25,435 bases of DNA from JAVWHP01 sp036639955 (GTDB taxonomy: Bacteria; Bacillota_I; Bacilli_A; Erysipelotrichales; Erysipelotrichaceae), in the NCBI GenBank assembly GCA_036639955.1, contig JAVWHP010000016.1:1-25435 (forward strand), given 5' to 3'. The first letter of the stretch is position 1. Each line of letters starts with the position of its first letter. Below the pieces are notes generated by a model, which saw only the letters and a program-made list of their open reading frames with translations, was not told where the DNA came from and ran no database searches. This document shows, one piece after another, positions 9,597-15,786 of this stretch. Position numbers and translations under genes: made by a program.

Positions 9597-9968
9597 TTAT
9601 TTAACTTCTACTGTTGCTCCAGCTTCAGTTAATTTTGCTTTAATTTCTTCAGCTTCTTCAGGTTTAACGTTTTCTTTAATTACTGAAGGTGCTTTATCAA
9701 CAATTCCCTTAGCATCTACTAAGCCTAATCCAGTGATTTCACGAACGGCTTTAATAACAGCAACTTTAGTAGCACCAACATCAGTTAATGTTACAGTTAC
9801 TTCGCTAGGTCCAGTTGCAGCTGCAGTATCTGCAGAAGCAGCAGCAGCTACAGGAGCTGCAGCAGTTACTCCGAATTTGTCTTCGATTGCTTTGATTAAA
9901 TCATTTAATTCTAAGATAGTAGCTTCATCTAAGAAAGCTAAAATATCATCGTGTGTAAGTTTTGCCAT
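9597..9968 (-). CDS. rplL: 50S ribosomal protein L7/L12
   Basis: 123 residues. L7/L12 forms the flexible stalk that recruits translational GTPases. The N-terminal dimerisation segment (residues 1-30), an alanine-rich hinge (about 35-50) and the conserved C-terminal domain (KVAVIKAVREITGLGLVDAK) are all present. I start at the ATG of MAKLTHDD, where GGAGGAAAATAAA stands directly upstream; an in-frame ATG five codons earlier would overlap that site. It lies 20 bases after rplJ in the same transcript. No T-tailed terminator follows it, so read-through to the methyltransferase is likely. Confidence 0.97.
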   Translation of the reverse strand: MAKLTHDDILAFLDEATILELNDLIKAIEDKFGVTAAAPVAAAASADTAAATGPSEVTVTLTDVGATKVAVIKAVREITGLGLVDAKGIVDKAPSVIKENVKPEEAEEIKAKLTEAGATVEVK

Positions 9969-9988
9969 TTTATTTTCCTCCATTTATG

Positions 9989-10483
9989 CTATTCTGATAC
10001 TTTTGCATCAGCAACAGCTTTTACTGTGCATGCGAATTGACGTACTGGTGATTGTAAACATCCCAATAACATTGCGATCATGCCTTCGCGGTTTGGTAAT
10101 TTAGCTAGTGATTCAATGACTGTAGAGTCAGCGAATTTACCTTCTACATAACCAGATTTTACTACTAGTTTATCGTGTGTTTTAGCGAATTTTGCTAGTA
10201 CACGAGCTGGAGCTACTGCATCGCTACTAAAAGCAATTGCATTTGGTCCAGTTAGGTCCGAGTTAAGTTCTTCCATACCGTTCATACTTGCAGCACGTCT
10301 TGCTAAAGCATTTTTGTAAACTTTAAAGTCTACACCTTCAGCACGAAGTAATACACGTAATTCAGTGATTTCAGTAACACTCAACCCGCGATACTCAACG
10401 ACAACTGATGATGTTGCGTTTTTCATCTTTTCAGATATTTCGTTTACAACAGCTGCCTTTGCATTGATTATCGTTTCGTTCAT
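9989..10483 (-). CDS. rplJ: 50S ribosomal protein L10
   Basis: 164 residues. L10 forms the stalk base that carries the L7/L12 dimers and, in the L10(L12)n complex, represses its own mRNA. The N-terminal rRNA-binding part includes VEYRGLSVTEITELR. The conserved GPNAIAFS segment follows, and the C-terminal helix ends the protein. The ATG has the strong site TTTAGGAGGTGTAACT. The gene sits downstream of an L10 leader (10535-10640) and an attenuator hairpin, and is co-transcribed with rplL 20 bases further on. Confidence 0.97.
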   Translation of the reverse strand: MNETIINAKAAVVNEISEKMKNATSSVVVEYRGLSVTEITELRVLLRAEGVDFKVYKNALARRAASMNGMEELNSDLTGPNAIAFSSDAVAPARVLAKFAKTHDKLVVKSGYVEGKFADSTVIESLAKLPNREGMIAMLLGCLQSPVRQFACTVKAVADAKVSE

Positions 10484-10534
10484 AGTTACACCTCCTAAAT
10501 TTATATATTAACAATACACCTTAAGAGTATAAAA

Positions 10535-10561
10535 CTCACATCTTTATTAACAAGGTGTGAG
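10535..10561 (-). terminator. attenuator hairpin of the rplJ leader
   Basis: On the minus strand CTCACACCTT (10552-10561) pairs with AAGATGTGAG (10535-10544) around a 7-base loop, with one C-A mismatch, followed by a short TTTTAT. The T-run is weak, so this is probably a partial terminator. The 5' arm could also pair with GGTGAG at the end of the L10 motif, which would give an alternative fold. Confidence 0.5.
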
Positions 10562-10640
10562 TGAATTTTTATGTTCTTCTCACCTCGGCAACATTATTAA
10601 GTGTAAACCACCGTTGCTGTCTTTGGTATATTGGTAACAA
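10562..10640 (-). promoter_or_regulatory. ribosomal protein L10 leader (autoregulatory mRNA element)
   Basis: Between rplA and rplJ the RNA carries the L10-leader hallmarks: CCAAAGACAGCAACGGTGG (right end near 10625) and GCCGAGGTGAG (to about 10578), separated by a variable stem. This matches the known Firmicute L10 leader bound by L10(L12)n to control rplJL. Assignment is by remembered motif, not by a covariance search. Confidence 0.75.
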
Positions 10641-10655
10641 CTAATTTTCGATCGA

Positions 10656-11342
10656 TTATTTACCTGTTTCGATTCTAATTCCAGGGCCCATTGTAGTTGA
10701 TAGAACAACACTCTTCATGTATGTTCCTTTAACTGCTGCTGGACGAACACGTACTAATGTATCAAATATAGCTTTAAAGTTTTCAACTAATTGTTGTTCA
10801 GTAAATGAAACTTTACCAATTAACATATTAATGTTTCCTTCTTTATCAACTCTATATTCAACTTTTCCTTTTTTAACGTCTTCAACTGCTTTAGTTACGT
10901 CCATAGTAACTGTCCCAGTTTTAGGGTTTGGCATAAGACCTTTAGGTCCTAAAAGTCTACCATATTTACCTAATTCACCCATCATGTTAGGTGTAGCAAT
11001 AATTACATCGAAATCAAACCAGCCTTTGCCAATTTTTTCTAATAATTCTTTTCCACCTGCATAATCAGCTCCGGCTGCTAATGCTTCTGCTTCTTTAGGT
11101 CCTTGAGCAATTACACAAACTTTTTGTGTACGTCCAGTACCGTTAGGAAGAACCATAGCTCCACGGATTTGTTGATCTGCTTGACGAGGGTCAACGTTTA
11201 ATCTAAATGCAATTTCTACTGATTCGTCAAATTTTGCGAATGCTGCTTCTTTTGCTAATTTTACTGCTTCTTCAGCTGAATAAGTTTTGTTACGATCAAC
11301 TTTTTTAGCAGCTTCAAGATATTTTTTTCCTACTTTTGCCAT
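10656..11342 (-). CDS. rplA: 50S ribosomal protein L1
   Basis: 228 residues, the normal length for L1, which forms the mobile stalk at the tRNA exit site. Recognisable parts are the N-terminal MAKVGKKYLEAAKKVDRNK and VEIAFRLNVDPRQADQQIRG. The domain II segment (VIATPNMMGELGKYGRLLGP, then KGLMPNPKTGTVT) and the C-terminal TMGPGIRI block follow. The gene follows rplK by 20 bases. Its ribosome binding site (AAAGGT) is rather far from the ATG, so translational coupling to rplK is plausible. In other bacteria L1 represses this operon by binding the rplK leader, and a matching element is seen at 11817-11846. Confidence 0.97.
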   Translation of the reverse strand: MAKVGKKYLEAAKKVDRNKTYSAEEAVKLAKEAAFAKFDESVEIAFRLNVDPRQADQQIRGAMVLPNGTGRTQKVCVIAQGPKEAEALAAGADYAGGKELLEKIGKGWFDFDVIIATPNMMGELGKYGRLLGPKGLMPNPKTGTVTMDVTKAVEDVKKGKVEYRVDKEGNINMLIGKVSFTEQQLVENFKAIFDTLVRVRPAAVKGTYMKSVVLSTTMGPGIRIETGK

Positions 11343-11362
11343 ATTGTTATCCCGTACCTTTC

Positions 11363-11782
11363 TTATTCCATGCCTTCAACTTCAACACCCATGTTACGTG
11401 CAGTACCAGCAATAATTTTCATTGCTGCTTCCACGTCATTTGCGTTTAAGTCTGGCATTTTGTATTCAGCTATTTCTTTACATTGTGCAGCGCTAATTTT
11501 AGCAACCTTCACACTATTAGGTGTAGCAGAACCTTTTTTAACTCCAGCAGCTTTTAAAATCATAACTGGGGCTGGTGTTGTTTTGATAACGAAATCAAAT
11601 GATTTGTCATCGTAAGCAGTAATGATAACTGGGACTAAGTCTCCAGCACGATCTCTTGTTGCATCGTTAAATGCAGAACAGAACTGAGGCATATTGATAC
11701 CTGCAGATGCTAGTGCTGGTCCTGGTCTAGCTCCACCTGCTTGGAACTGTAATTTTGCTATTTTAGCAATTTTTTTACTCAC
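11363..11782 (-). CDS. rplK: 50S ribosomal protein L11
   Basis: 139 residues from a GTG start. GGAGG lies 8 bases upstream of that GTG, while an earlier in-frame GTG three codons upstream overlaps the ribosome binding site. L11 forms the GTPase-associated centre with 23S rRNA and L10. The C-terminal rRNA-binding domain is well conserved (KMPDLNANDVEAAMKIIAGT). The N-terminal domain is unusual: the proline-rich loop that reads AGKANPAPPVGPALGQ in Bacillus is AGGARPGPALAS here, four residues shorter. That loop contacts thiopeptide antibiotics and is the site of known resistance changes. First gene of the rplKA operon. Confidence 0.97.
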   Translation of the reverse strand: MSKKIAKIAKLQFQAGGARPGPALASAGINMPQFCSAFNDATRDRAGDLVPVIITAYDDKSFDFVIKTTPAPVMILKAAGVKKGSATPNSVKVAKISAAQCKEIAEYKMPDLNANDVEAAMKIIAGTARNMGVEVEGME

Positions 11783-11816
11783 AAGACACACCTCCTATAT
11801 TTAGTAGTCTTATGCA

Positions 11817-11872
11817 GTGGTTAACCGAATCCTAAGATTCTCCCACGCATTCTTAAACACCACTTTACGTGG
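11817..11872 (-). promoter_or_regulatory. probable L1-binding operator in the rplK leader
   Basis: In the leader RNA a GTGG/CCAC helix (11843-11846 with 11817-11820) encloses a GAATC-TTAG-GATTC hairpin, with GA on one side and GGTTAA on the other. This two-helix, asymmetric-loop design resembles the L1 site that mimics 23S rRNA. A second small hairpin, CCAC-GTAAA-GTGG, lies just upstream in the RNA (about 11860-11872) and its CCAC could compete for the GTGG arm. Confidence 0.55.
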
Positions 11873-11880
11873 CTCTTAAT

Positions 11881-11909
11881 ATAATAGTTCAAATTTTCCT
11901 AAATTGCAA
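11881..11909 (-). promoter_or_regulatory. sigma-A promoter for rplKA
   Basis: TTGCAA (11904-11909), a 17-base spacer and TATTAT (11881-11886) on the minus strand. Predicted start near 11874 gives a leader of about 90 bases that contains the L1-type element. Confidence 0.8.
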
Positions 11910-12213
11910 GTCTTTTTTTAAATTTAAGCCATCAATTTCATTCTGACTATTTAACATTCACATTAATATCTAAATTATATTACACTTTGATATTCATTCT
12001 AAAATTATTCATAATTACTCACATAATATCAAACTTGTAAATATCCATATTCTTATATGTAAACTTAGATCATTAATCTTATTTTAGTCTTATTAAATCA
12101 TTCTTCTTCATGCTGGCTTCTATTCTTGCTATTCTTGCTTATAAAAGTAATCTTATCTTCCTTACATTCTATTCTTATAATTTAATCAATTACATATCTT
12201 CGATTGATAACTT
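11910..12213. other. A+T-rich intergenic region between proC and the rplK promoter
   Basis: No gene was seen. A 9-base tandem duplication (TATTCTTGC twice) lies at 12121-12138. A small inverted repeat after proC (ATCAAT at 12185-12190 with ATTGAT at 12203-12208) lacks a T-run, so I do not call it a terminator. Confidence 0.6.
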
Positions 12214-13020
12214 TTACTTTTTCATCGCCTTAGATTTATCAGAACAAGCATTCATGGCTTGAATGATAGAATTTCTAAAACCTGTTTCCTCTAACACTTT
12301 AACAGCTTCAATTGTTGTTCCTGATGGTGAACACACCATATCTTTTAATTCTCCTGGATGTTTATGCGTTTCTAGGACCATTTTAGCACTTCCCATTACA
12401 GCTTGCGCTGCAAACGTATAAGCCTGTGTACGTGGCATGCCATCTAATACAGCAGCATCTGCCATTGCTTCTATCATCATAAATACATAAGCTGGAGAAG
12501 AACCACTAACAGCAGTTACTGCATCCATTAAGTTTTCCTTAACTATTTCAGCCTTACCAAAGCTTTCAAATATTTGAACAACGTCATCAACTTGATTCTT
12601 ACTAACCTCACCACTAGGACAAATAGCAGCCATTCCTTCAAGCACCATAGCTGGAGTATTAGGCATACATCTTACAACCTTAACGTTCTTTCCAAACAGT
12701 TTCTGAATAATTTCAATTGTCTGTCCAGCTCCTATTGCTATAATTGTAGTCACATCATTAACAGACTCTCTAATTTCGCTTATAACTTTAGCATAAAGGT
12801 TTGGTTTCACAGATAACACTAGGTAATCAACACAACTAGCAACCTCACTATTATCATTACTGATATTAACACCATACTTATCTTTCAAGTTATTTAACGC
12901 TACATCATTCAAATCACTAACAAATATATTTTCACTAGCAACAAGTTTAGAAGTACATATACCACTAATCATTGCTCCTCCCATATTACCACAACCAATA
13001 AAACCAATTTTTTTATTCAT
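12214..13020 (-). CDS. proC: pyrroline-5-carboxylate reductase
   Basis: 268 residues, the usual length. The enzyme reduces 1-pyrroline-5-carboxylate to proline with NAD(P)H, the last step of proline synthesis, in the cytosol. The N-terminal Rossmann motif is IGFIGCGNMGGAM. Family motifs MPNTPAMVLEG and SGSSPAYVFMMIEAMADAAV are present. The C-terminal signature reads DMVCSPSGTTIEAV, where most members have SPGGTT. I start at MNKK because AGGGTG stands upstream and the predicted transcript begins near 13055, which would make the ATG 11 codons upstream (13053) almost leaderless. It is a single-gene unit between nusG and rplK, a place where Bacillus has no gene. Confidence 0.95.
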   Translation of the reverse strand: MNKKIGFIGCGNMGGAMISGICTSKLVASENIFVSDLNDVALNNLKDKYGVNISNDNSEVASCVDYLVLSVKPNLYAKVISEIRESVNDVTTIIAIGAGQTIEIIQKLFGKNVKVVRCMPNTPAMVLEGMAAICPSGEVSKNQVDDVVQIFESFGKAEIVKENLMDAVTAVSGSSPAYVFMMIEAMADAAVLDGMPRTQAYTFAAQAVMGSAKMVLETHKHPGELKDMVCSPSGTTIEAVKVLEETGFRNSIIQAMNACSDKSKAMKK

Positions 13021-13061
13021 TTGAACACCCTGGATTCTAATCCATCCTTTCATTATGTTTA

Positions 13062-13090
13062 ATTATACATCAACTAACCTAAAGTGTAAA
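13062..13090 (-). promoter_or_regulatory. sigma-A promoter for proC
   Basis: TTTACA (13085-13090), a 17-base spacer and TATAAT (13062-13067) on the minus strand. The -35 box overlaps the T-run of the nusG terminator, so one gene's end and the next gene's promoter share bases. Confidence 0.82.
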
Positions 13091-13114
13091 AGAAAAGCAC
13101 ATATAAATGTGCTT
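13084..13114 (-). terminator. Rho-independent terminator after nusG
   Basis: A perfect 8-bp stem (AAGCACAT/ATGTGCTT, arms 13107-13114 and 13095-13102) with a 4-base loop is followed by TTTTCTTTTAC on the minus strand. The nusG TAA (13113-13115) overlaps the first arm, so the hairpin begins at the stop codon. Confidence 0.85.
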
Positions 13115-13664
13115 AAAGTTCAACCTTTTCTAAATTACCATAACCAATATCAGTTGGAGTTTCTCTTCCAAGCATTATTGTAAGAACAACCGCTTCTTGA
13201 GTCTCATCATTTAATGATTCAACTGTACCTTCAACACCAACAAATGGTCCTGATAAAATTTTCACGCGATCTCCAACCTCATAGCTAATATTAAATGAAG
13301 CAGTACTCTTACCTAATCTACGTAAAATACTTTCCATTTCTTCAGCAGGTACTGGGAAAGGTTTAGCCCCTCCACCTGAAGATCCAATAAATCCAGTAAC
13401 TCCTGGCGTGTTACGAACAACATACCAAGCTGTATCTGTCATTATCATATCTACAAATAAATATCCAGAATATAGATTCTTAACTTTTTCAATCTTTTTA
13501 CCATTCTTGTATTCTACTTCAGTCTCTTCTGCAACGATTATCTGAAATAAACAATCCTGTAATCCCATTGATTCAGCACGACGTTCTAAATTCTCTTTAA
13601 CTCTGTTTTCATGACCGGCATATGTATTTACTACATACCATTCTCTATCTATTGACTGATCCAT
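13113..13664 (-). CDS. nusG: transcription termination/antitermination factor NusG
   Basis: 183 residues. NusG binds the RNA polymerase clamp, modulates pausing and Rho-dependent termination, and links to the ribosome. The N-terminal NGN domain starts with REWYVVNTYAGHENRVKENL and continues through the GYLFVDM strand and RNTPGVTGFIG. The C-terminal KOW domain is GDRVKILSGPFVGVEGTVES near residues 128-147. The start has AGGTGA upstream. It lies 8 bases after secE, in the conserved secE-nusG pair, and is the last gene of the cysS-to-nusG transcript. Confidence 0.97.
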   Translation of the reverse strand: MDQSIDREWYVVNTYAGHENRVKENLERRAESMGLQDCLFQIIVAEETEVEYKNGKKIEKVKNLYSGYLFVDMIMTDTAWYVVRNTPGVTGFIGSSGGGAKPFPVPAEEMESILRRLGKSTASFNISYEVGDRVKILSGPFVGVEGTVESLNDETQEAVVLTIMLGRETPTDIGYGNLEKVEL

Positions 13665-13672
13665 AATTTCAC

Positions 13673-13855
13673 CTAAATTCCTATTCCAACTAGTTTTAAA
13701 AACGTACTTGCTGCTACATCACAAAGTACAAAGAAGATACCAAACAAAACGGTAAACATAAGCACTGTTCCTGTGTCTTTCATCAATTGTTTTCTTTTAG
13801 GCCATTCAATCTCTTTGGCCTCACTTTTCAATCCTTTTAATGTAAACCACTTCAT
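13673..13855 (-). CDS. secE: preprotein translocase subunit SecE
   Basis: 60 residues, the short single-span form of Gram-positive bacteria. SecE clamps SecY in the membrane and is essential for protein export. The conserved amphipathic segment EAKEIEWPKRKQL (about residues 12-24) precedes one transmembrane helix (about 31-53). AAGGAGAATAACAT precedes the ATG. It lies between rpmG (12 bases upstream) and nusG (8 bases downstream). Confidence 0.96.
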   Translation of the reverse strand: MKWFTLKGLKSEAKEIEWPKRKQLMKDTGTVLMFTVLFGIFFVLCDVAASTFLKLVGIGI

Positions 13856-13867
13856 ATGTTATTCTCC

Positions 13868-14017
13868 TTATTTAGTTTCTTTGTGCACAGTATGCTTACC
13901 GCAACGCTTGCAAAACTTCATTAATTCCAAACGACTAGTATGCGTTTGCTTGTTCTTTACAGTTGTATAATTACGAGAAAGACACTCACTACATGTCAAT
14001 ATTACTTTTTCTTTCAT
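13868..14017 (-). CDS. rpmG: 50S ribosomal protein L33, zinc-ribbon form
   Basis: 49 residues starting at MKEKVILTCSEC. AGAGGTG stands upstream of this ATG; the frame is open 18 codons further but that extension has no family similarity and overlaps the sigma gene. Cysteines 9, 12, 36 and 39 form two CxxC pairs, so this is the zinc-binding version of L33. Bacteria that control zinc often carry a second, cysteine-free copy, which is not in this window. It occupies the rpmGB position before secE-nusG. Confidence 0.94.
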   Translation of the reverse strand: MKEKVILTCSECLSRNYTTVKNKQTHTSRLELMKFCKRCGKHTVHKETK

Positions 14018-14042
14018 GTGGCACCTCTTTCTTTGCTTATTT

Positions 14043-14071
14043 ACTTTATCACAAAGTGCCTGTATAGTCAA
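14043..14071 (-). promoter_or_regulatory. possible internal promoter for rpmG-secE-nusG
   Basis: TTGACT (14066-14071), a 17-base spacer and TAAAGT (14043-14048) on the minus strand, inside and just after the end of the sigma gene. Predicted start near 14036 fits the rpmG start at 14017. The -10 box matches consensus at only 4 of 6 bases. Confidence 0.45.
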
Positions 14072-14669
14072 TTAACTGTCGCGATTTCTTTTTAAACCTT
14101 TGAATAGTATTATCCACCTTCTTATATGACACTTCTAACATTTCGGCTATTTCACCATATGTATAGCCTTGTATCTTATATTCAAGGATAGCTATTTCTT
14201 TTTCATTAAATTCCTGATAAAGTTTAGTTTTTTCTTCTGCAACATAATTGAAATTAAGTACCCACTCTGGATCGAAAGTGACTTGATTATTTTCTACAAT
14301 GTCTACACCATATAATTCATTGTTATCTCCAATGCTTGCATCGAGCGATATTGAACTATGTTGAGTAAAATTATTTTGTTGAAACTGTCTTCTAAAATAT
14401 CCTAAAATTGTTCTTTTAGCACAGGTTCTAAAGTAATGTCCAAATGACGTATCTTTATCCTCTCTATAAGAAAATACTGCATCAACTAATGTTGTACAAC
14501 ATAATTGATAAACATCTTGTTTATCATTGACTGACTGGTAGTTAAAATGATAAGTATTAATTATTGCCCATATTACTTTAGTGTATTTATGAAAAAGTAA
14601 ATCATAACCTTCCTCTACACCACCAAATATCATATATAAAATTTCACTATCATTGAGTTTATCCCCCAT
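14049..14669 (-). CDS. RNA polymerase sigma-70 family factor, SigH-like
   Basis: 206 residues with a two-domain sigma layout. A region 2 part spans about residues 20-95 (DLLFHKYTKVIWAIINTY, then KQDVYQLCCTTLVDAVFSY and GHYFRTCAKRTILGYFRR). A region 4 helix-turn-helix spans about 153-200 (FNEKEIAILEYKIQGYTYGE, then IAEMLEVSYKKVDNTIQRFK). There is no region 1.1 or 3, as in SigH/ECF-type factors. It sits exactly where Bacillus has sigH, between rlmB and rpmG, though the yacP gene that normally separates rlmB from sigH is missing. Sequence divergence from Bacillus SigH looks considerable, so its regulon cannot be assumed. AAAGGAGATAGACA precedes the ATG. Confidence 0.82.
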   Translation of the reverse strand: MGDKLNDSEILYMIFGGVEEGYDLLFHKYTKVIWAIINTYHFNYQSVNDKQDVYQLCCTTLVDAVFSYREDKDTSFGHYFRTCAKRTILGYFRRQFQQNNFTQHSSISLDASIGDNNELYGVDIVENNQVTFDPEWVLNFNYVAEEKTKLYQEFNEKEIAILEYKIQGYTYGEIAEMLEVSYKKVDNTIQRFKKKSRQLIDYTGTL

Positions 14670-14688
14670 TGTCTATCTCCTTTCAGGG

Positions 14689-15408
14689 TTATTTCCTTTG
14701 TCTTTTAATCTCATACATCAAGATGCCGGTCGCTACTGATGCATTTAATGATGTTACACTACCTTCCATCGGTAAACTAATTGCATAATCACAATTCTTT
14801 CTTACTAATGGACTTATACCAAATCCTTCTGAACCCACTACTAATAGTAACGGCACATCATATGTTCCTTGATCATAGTTCTTAGCATTCGTTGCATCTG
14901 CTCCTACGACCCAGTATCCACTGTCTTTAAACTTCTTTATAGTTTGAACTAGATTAGGTACTACACTAACTTTTATAGTATCAATAGCTCCTGTTGAAAC
15001 CTTTGCTACAGTAGGTGTAAGCGAAGCACTTCTATGTTTACCTATAATTACTCCATCAGCGCCTACACCGTCACAAGTTCTAAGAATCGCCCCTAGGTTA
15101 TGTGGATCTTGAATTCCATCTAGCATAACTACTAGTGGTAATTTACCCTCAGGTACTGCATGCATAATATCTTCAATGCTATAAACTCTATAATCATCTA
15201 TTTCAGCTATTACACCTTGATGATTACCAAAGTCAGCTATTGCATCCATTCTTTTTCTTTGTTCAAATCTCATCTTTATACTCTTCTTTTTAACTAGATC
15301 AATTAAGTCCTTATCCTTAAGTCCTTCTAATATGATAATCTCATGTATTACCTTATCATCATCGATTAATTGTTTTACTACATTTTTACCATATACTAAT
15401 TGACTCAT
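14689..15408 (-). CDS. rlmB: 23S rRNA (guanosine-2'-O-)-methyltransferase RlmB family (TrmH/SpoU)
   Basis: 239 residues. The family 2'-O-methylates G2251 in the 23S rRNA P loop using SAM. An N-terminal L30e-like substrate-binding part (about residues 1-80) precedes the knotted SPOUT domain. Motif 1 is DPHNLGAILRTC, motif 2 is LLLVVGSEGFGISPLV, and motif 3 is ISLPMEGSVTSLNASVATGI. I start at MSQLVYGK: its ATG overlaps the mrnC stop in ATGA and has CGGAG 7 bases upstream, while the longer frame would lie inside mrnC. The overlap suggests translational coupling to mrnC. Confidence 0.93.
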   Translation of the reverse strand: MSQLVYGKNVVKQLIDDDKVIHEIIILEGLKDKDLIDLVKKKSIKMRFEQRKRMDAIADFGNHQGVIAEIDDYRVYSIEDIMHAVPEGKLPLVVMLDGIQDPHNLGAILRTCDGVGADGVIIGKHRSASLTPTVAKVSTGAIDTIKVSVVPNLVQTIKKFKDSGYWVVGADATNAKNYDQGTYDVPLLLVVGSEGFGISPLVRKNCDYAISLPMEGSVTSLNASVATGILMYEIKRQRK

Positions 15409-15785
15409 TTTAATACTCCGATCTGTATGATTTCTTGCCATATTTCATCAAGACGTTCATAGCGTTTTTCTAAATGAAGAAATCCCCATAATGCTTCCAT
15501 TCCTGTAGCAAATCGATATGTTATCATATCTGCATTTTTAGCAATAGTATTCGTTTTAGCATTTCTTCCTTTTTTTATAATATATAACTCTTCTTCAGTA
15601 AAAAAGTTATTATCACTCATAATCTTTAAATATCTAGCCTGTGATTTAGCACTAACATAGCCTTCACTTTTCTTTTGTAATATCTTAGGGTGTCTATAAC
15701 CTAAGTCTACTAAGTATTCTCTAGTTTTTAATGACATCACTGCATCACCAATATATGCTAGTGTTGTACCATTCATAGTTTCCAT
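15405..15785 (-). CDS. mrnC: Mini-ribonuclease III
   Basis: 126 residues. MrnC is an RNase III catalytic domain without a double-strand RNA binding domain; in Bacillus it matures 23S rRNA ends. The conserved LAYIGDAVMSLKTREYL block carries the catalytic-type Asp14, followed by YVSAKSQA and the second acidic block, TGMEALWGFLHL. The gene starts 1 base after the cysS stop and ends in a 4-base overlap with rlmB, keeping the cysS-mrnC-rlmB order of Bacillus. A second ATG three codons downstream is an equally possible start. Confidence 0.92.
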   Translation of the reverse strand: METMNGTTLAYIGDAVMSLKTREYLVDLGYRHPKILQKKSEGYVSAKSQARYLKIMSDNNFFTEEELYIIKKGRNAKTNTIAKNADMITYRFATGMEALWGFLHLEKRYERLDEIWQEIIQIGVLK

Positions 15786-15786
15786 T

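Noticed and set aside
9733..10104. Plus-strand frame opposite rplL and rplJ, Ala/Val rich
   Set aside because: It mirrors the alanine-rich hinge of L7/L12 and has no start signal.
12190..12213. Terminator after proC
   Set aside because: The inverted repeat is short and no T-run follows; the proC transcript end could not be placed.
14018..14071. Longer N-terminus for L33 (18 more codons)
   Set aside because: It overlaps the sigma gene, has no family similarity, and AGAGGTG stands before the later ATG, which gives the usual 49 residues.
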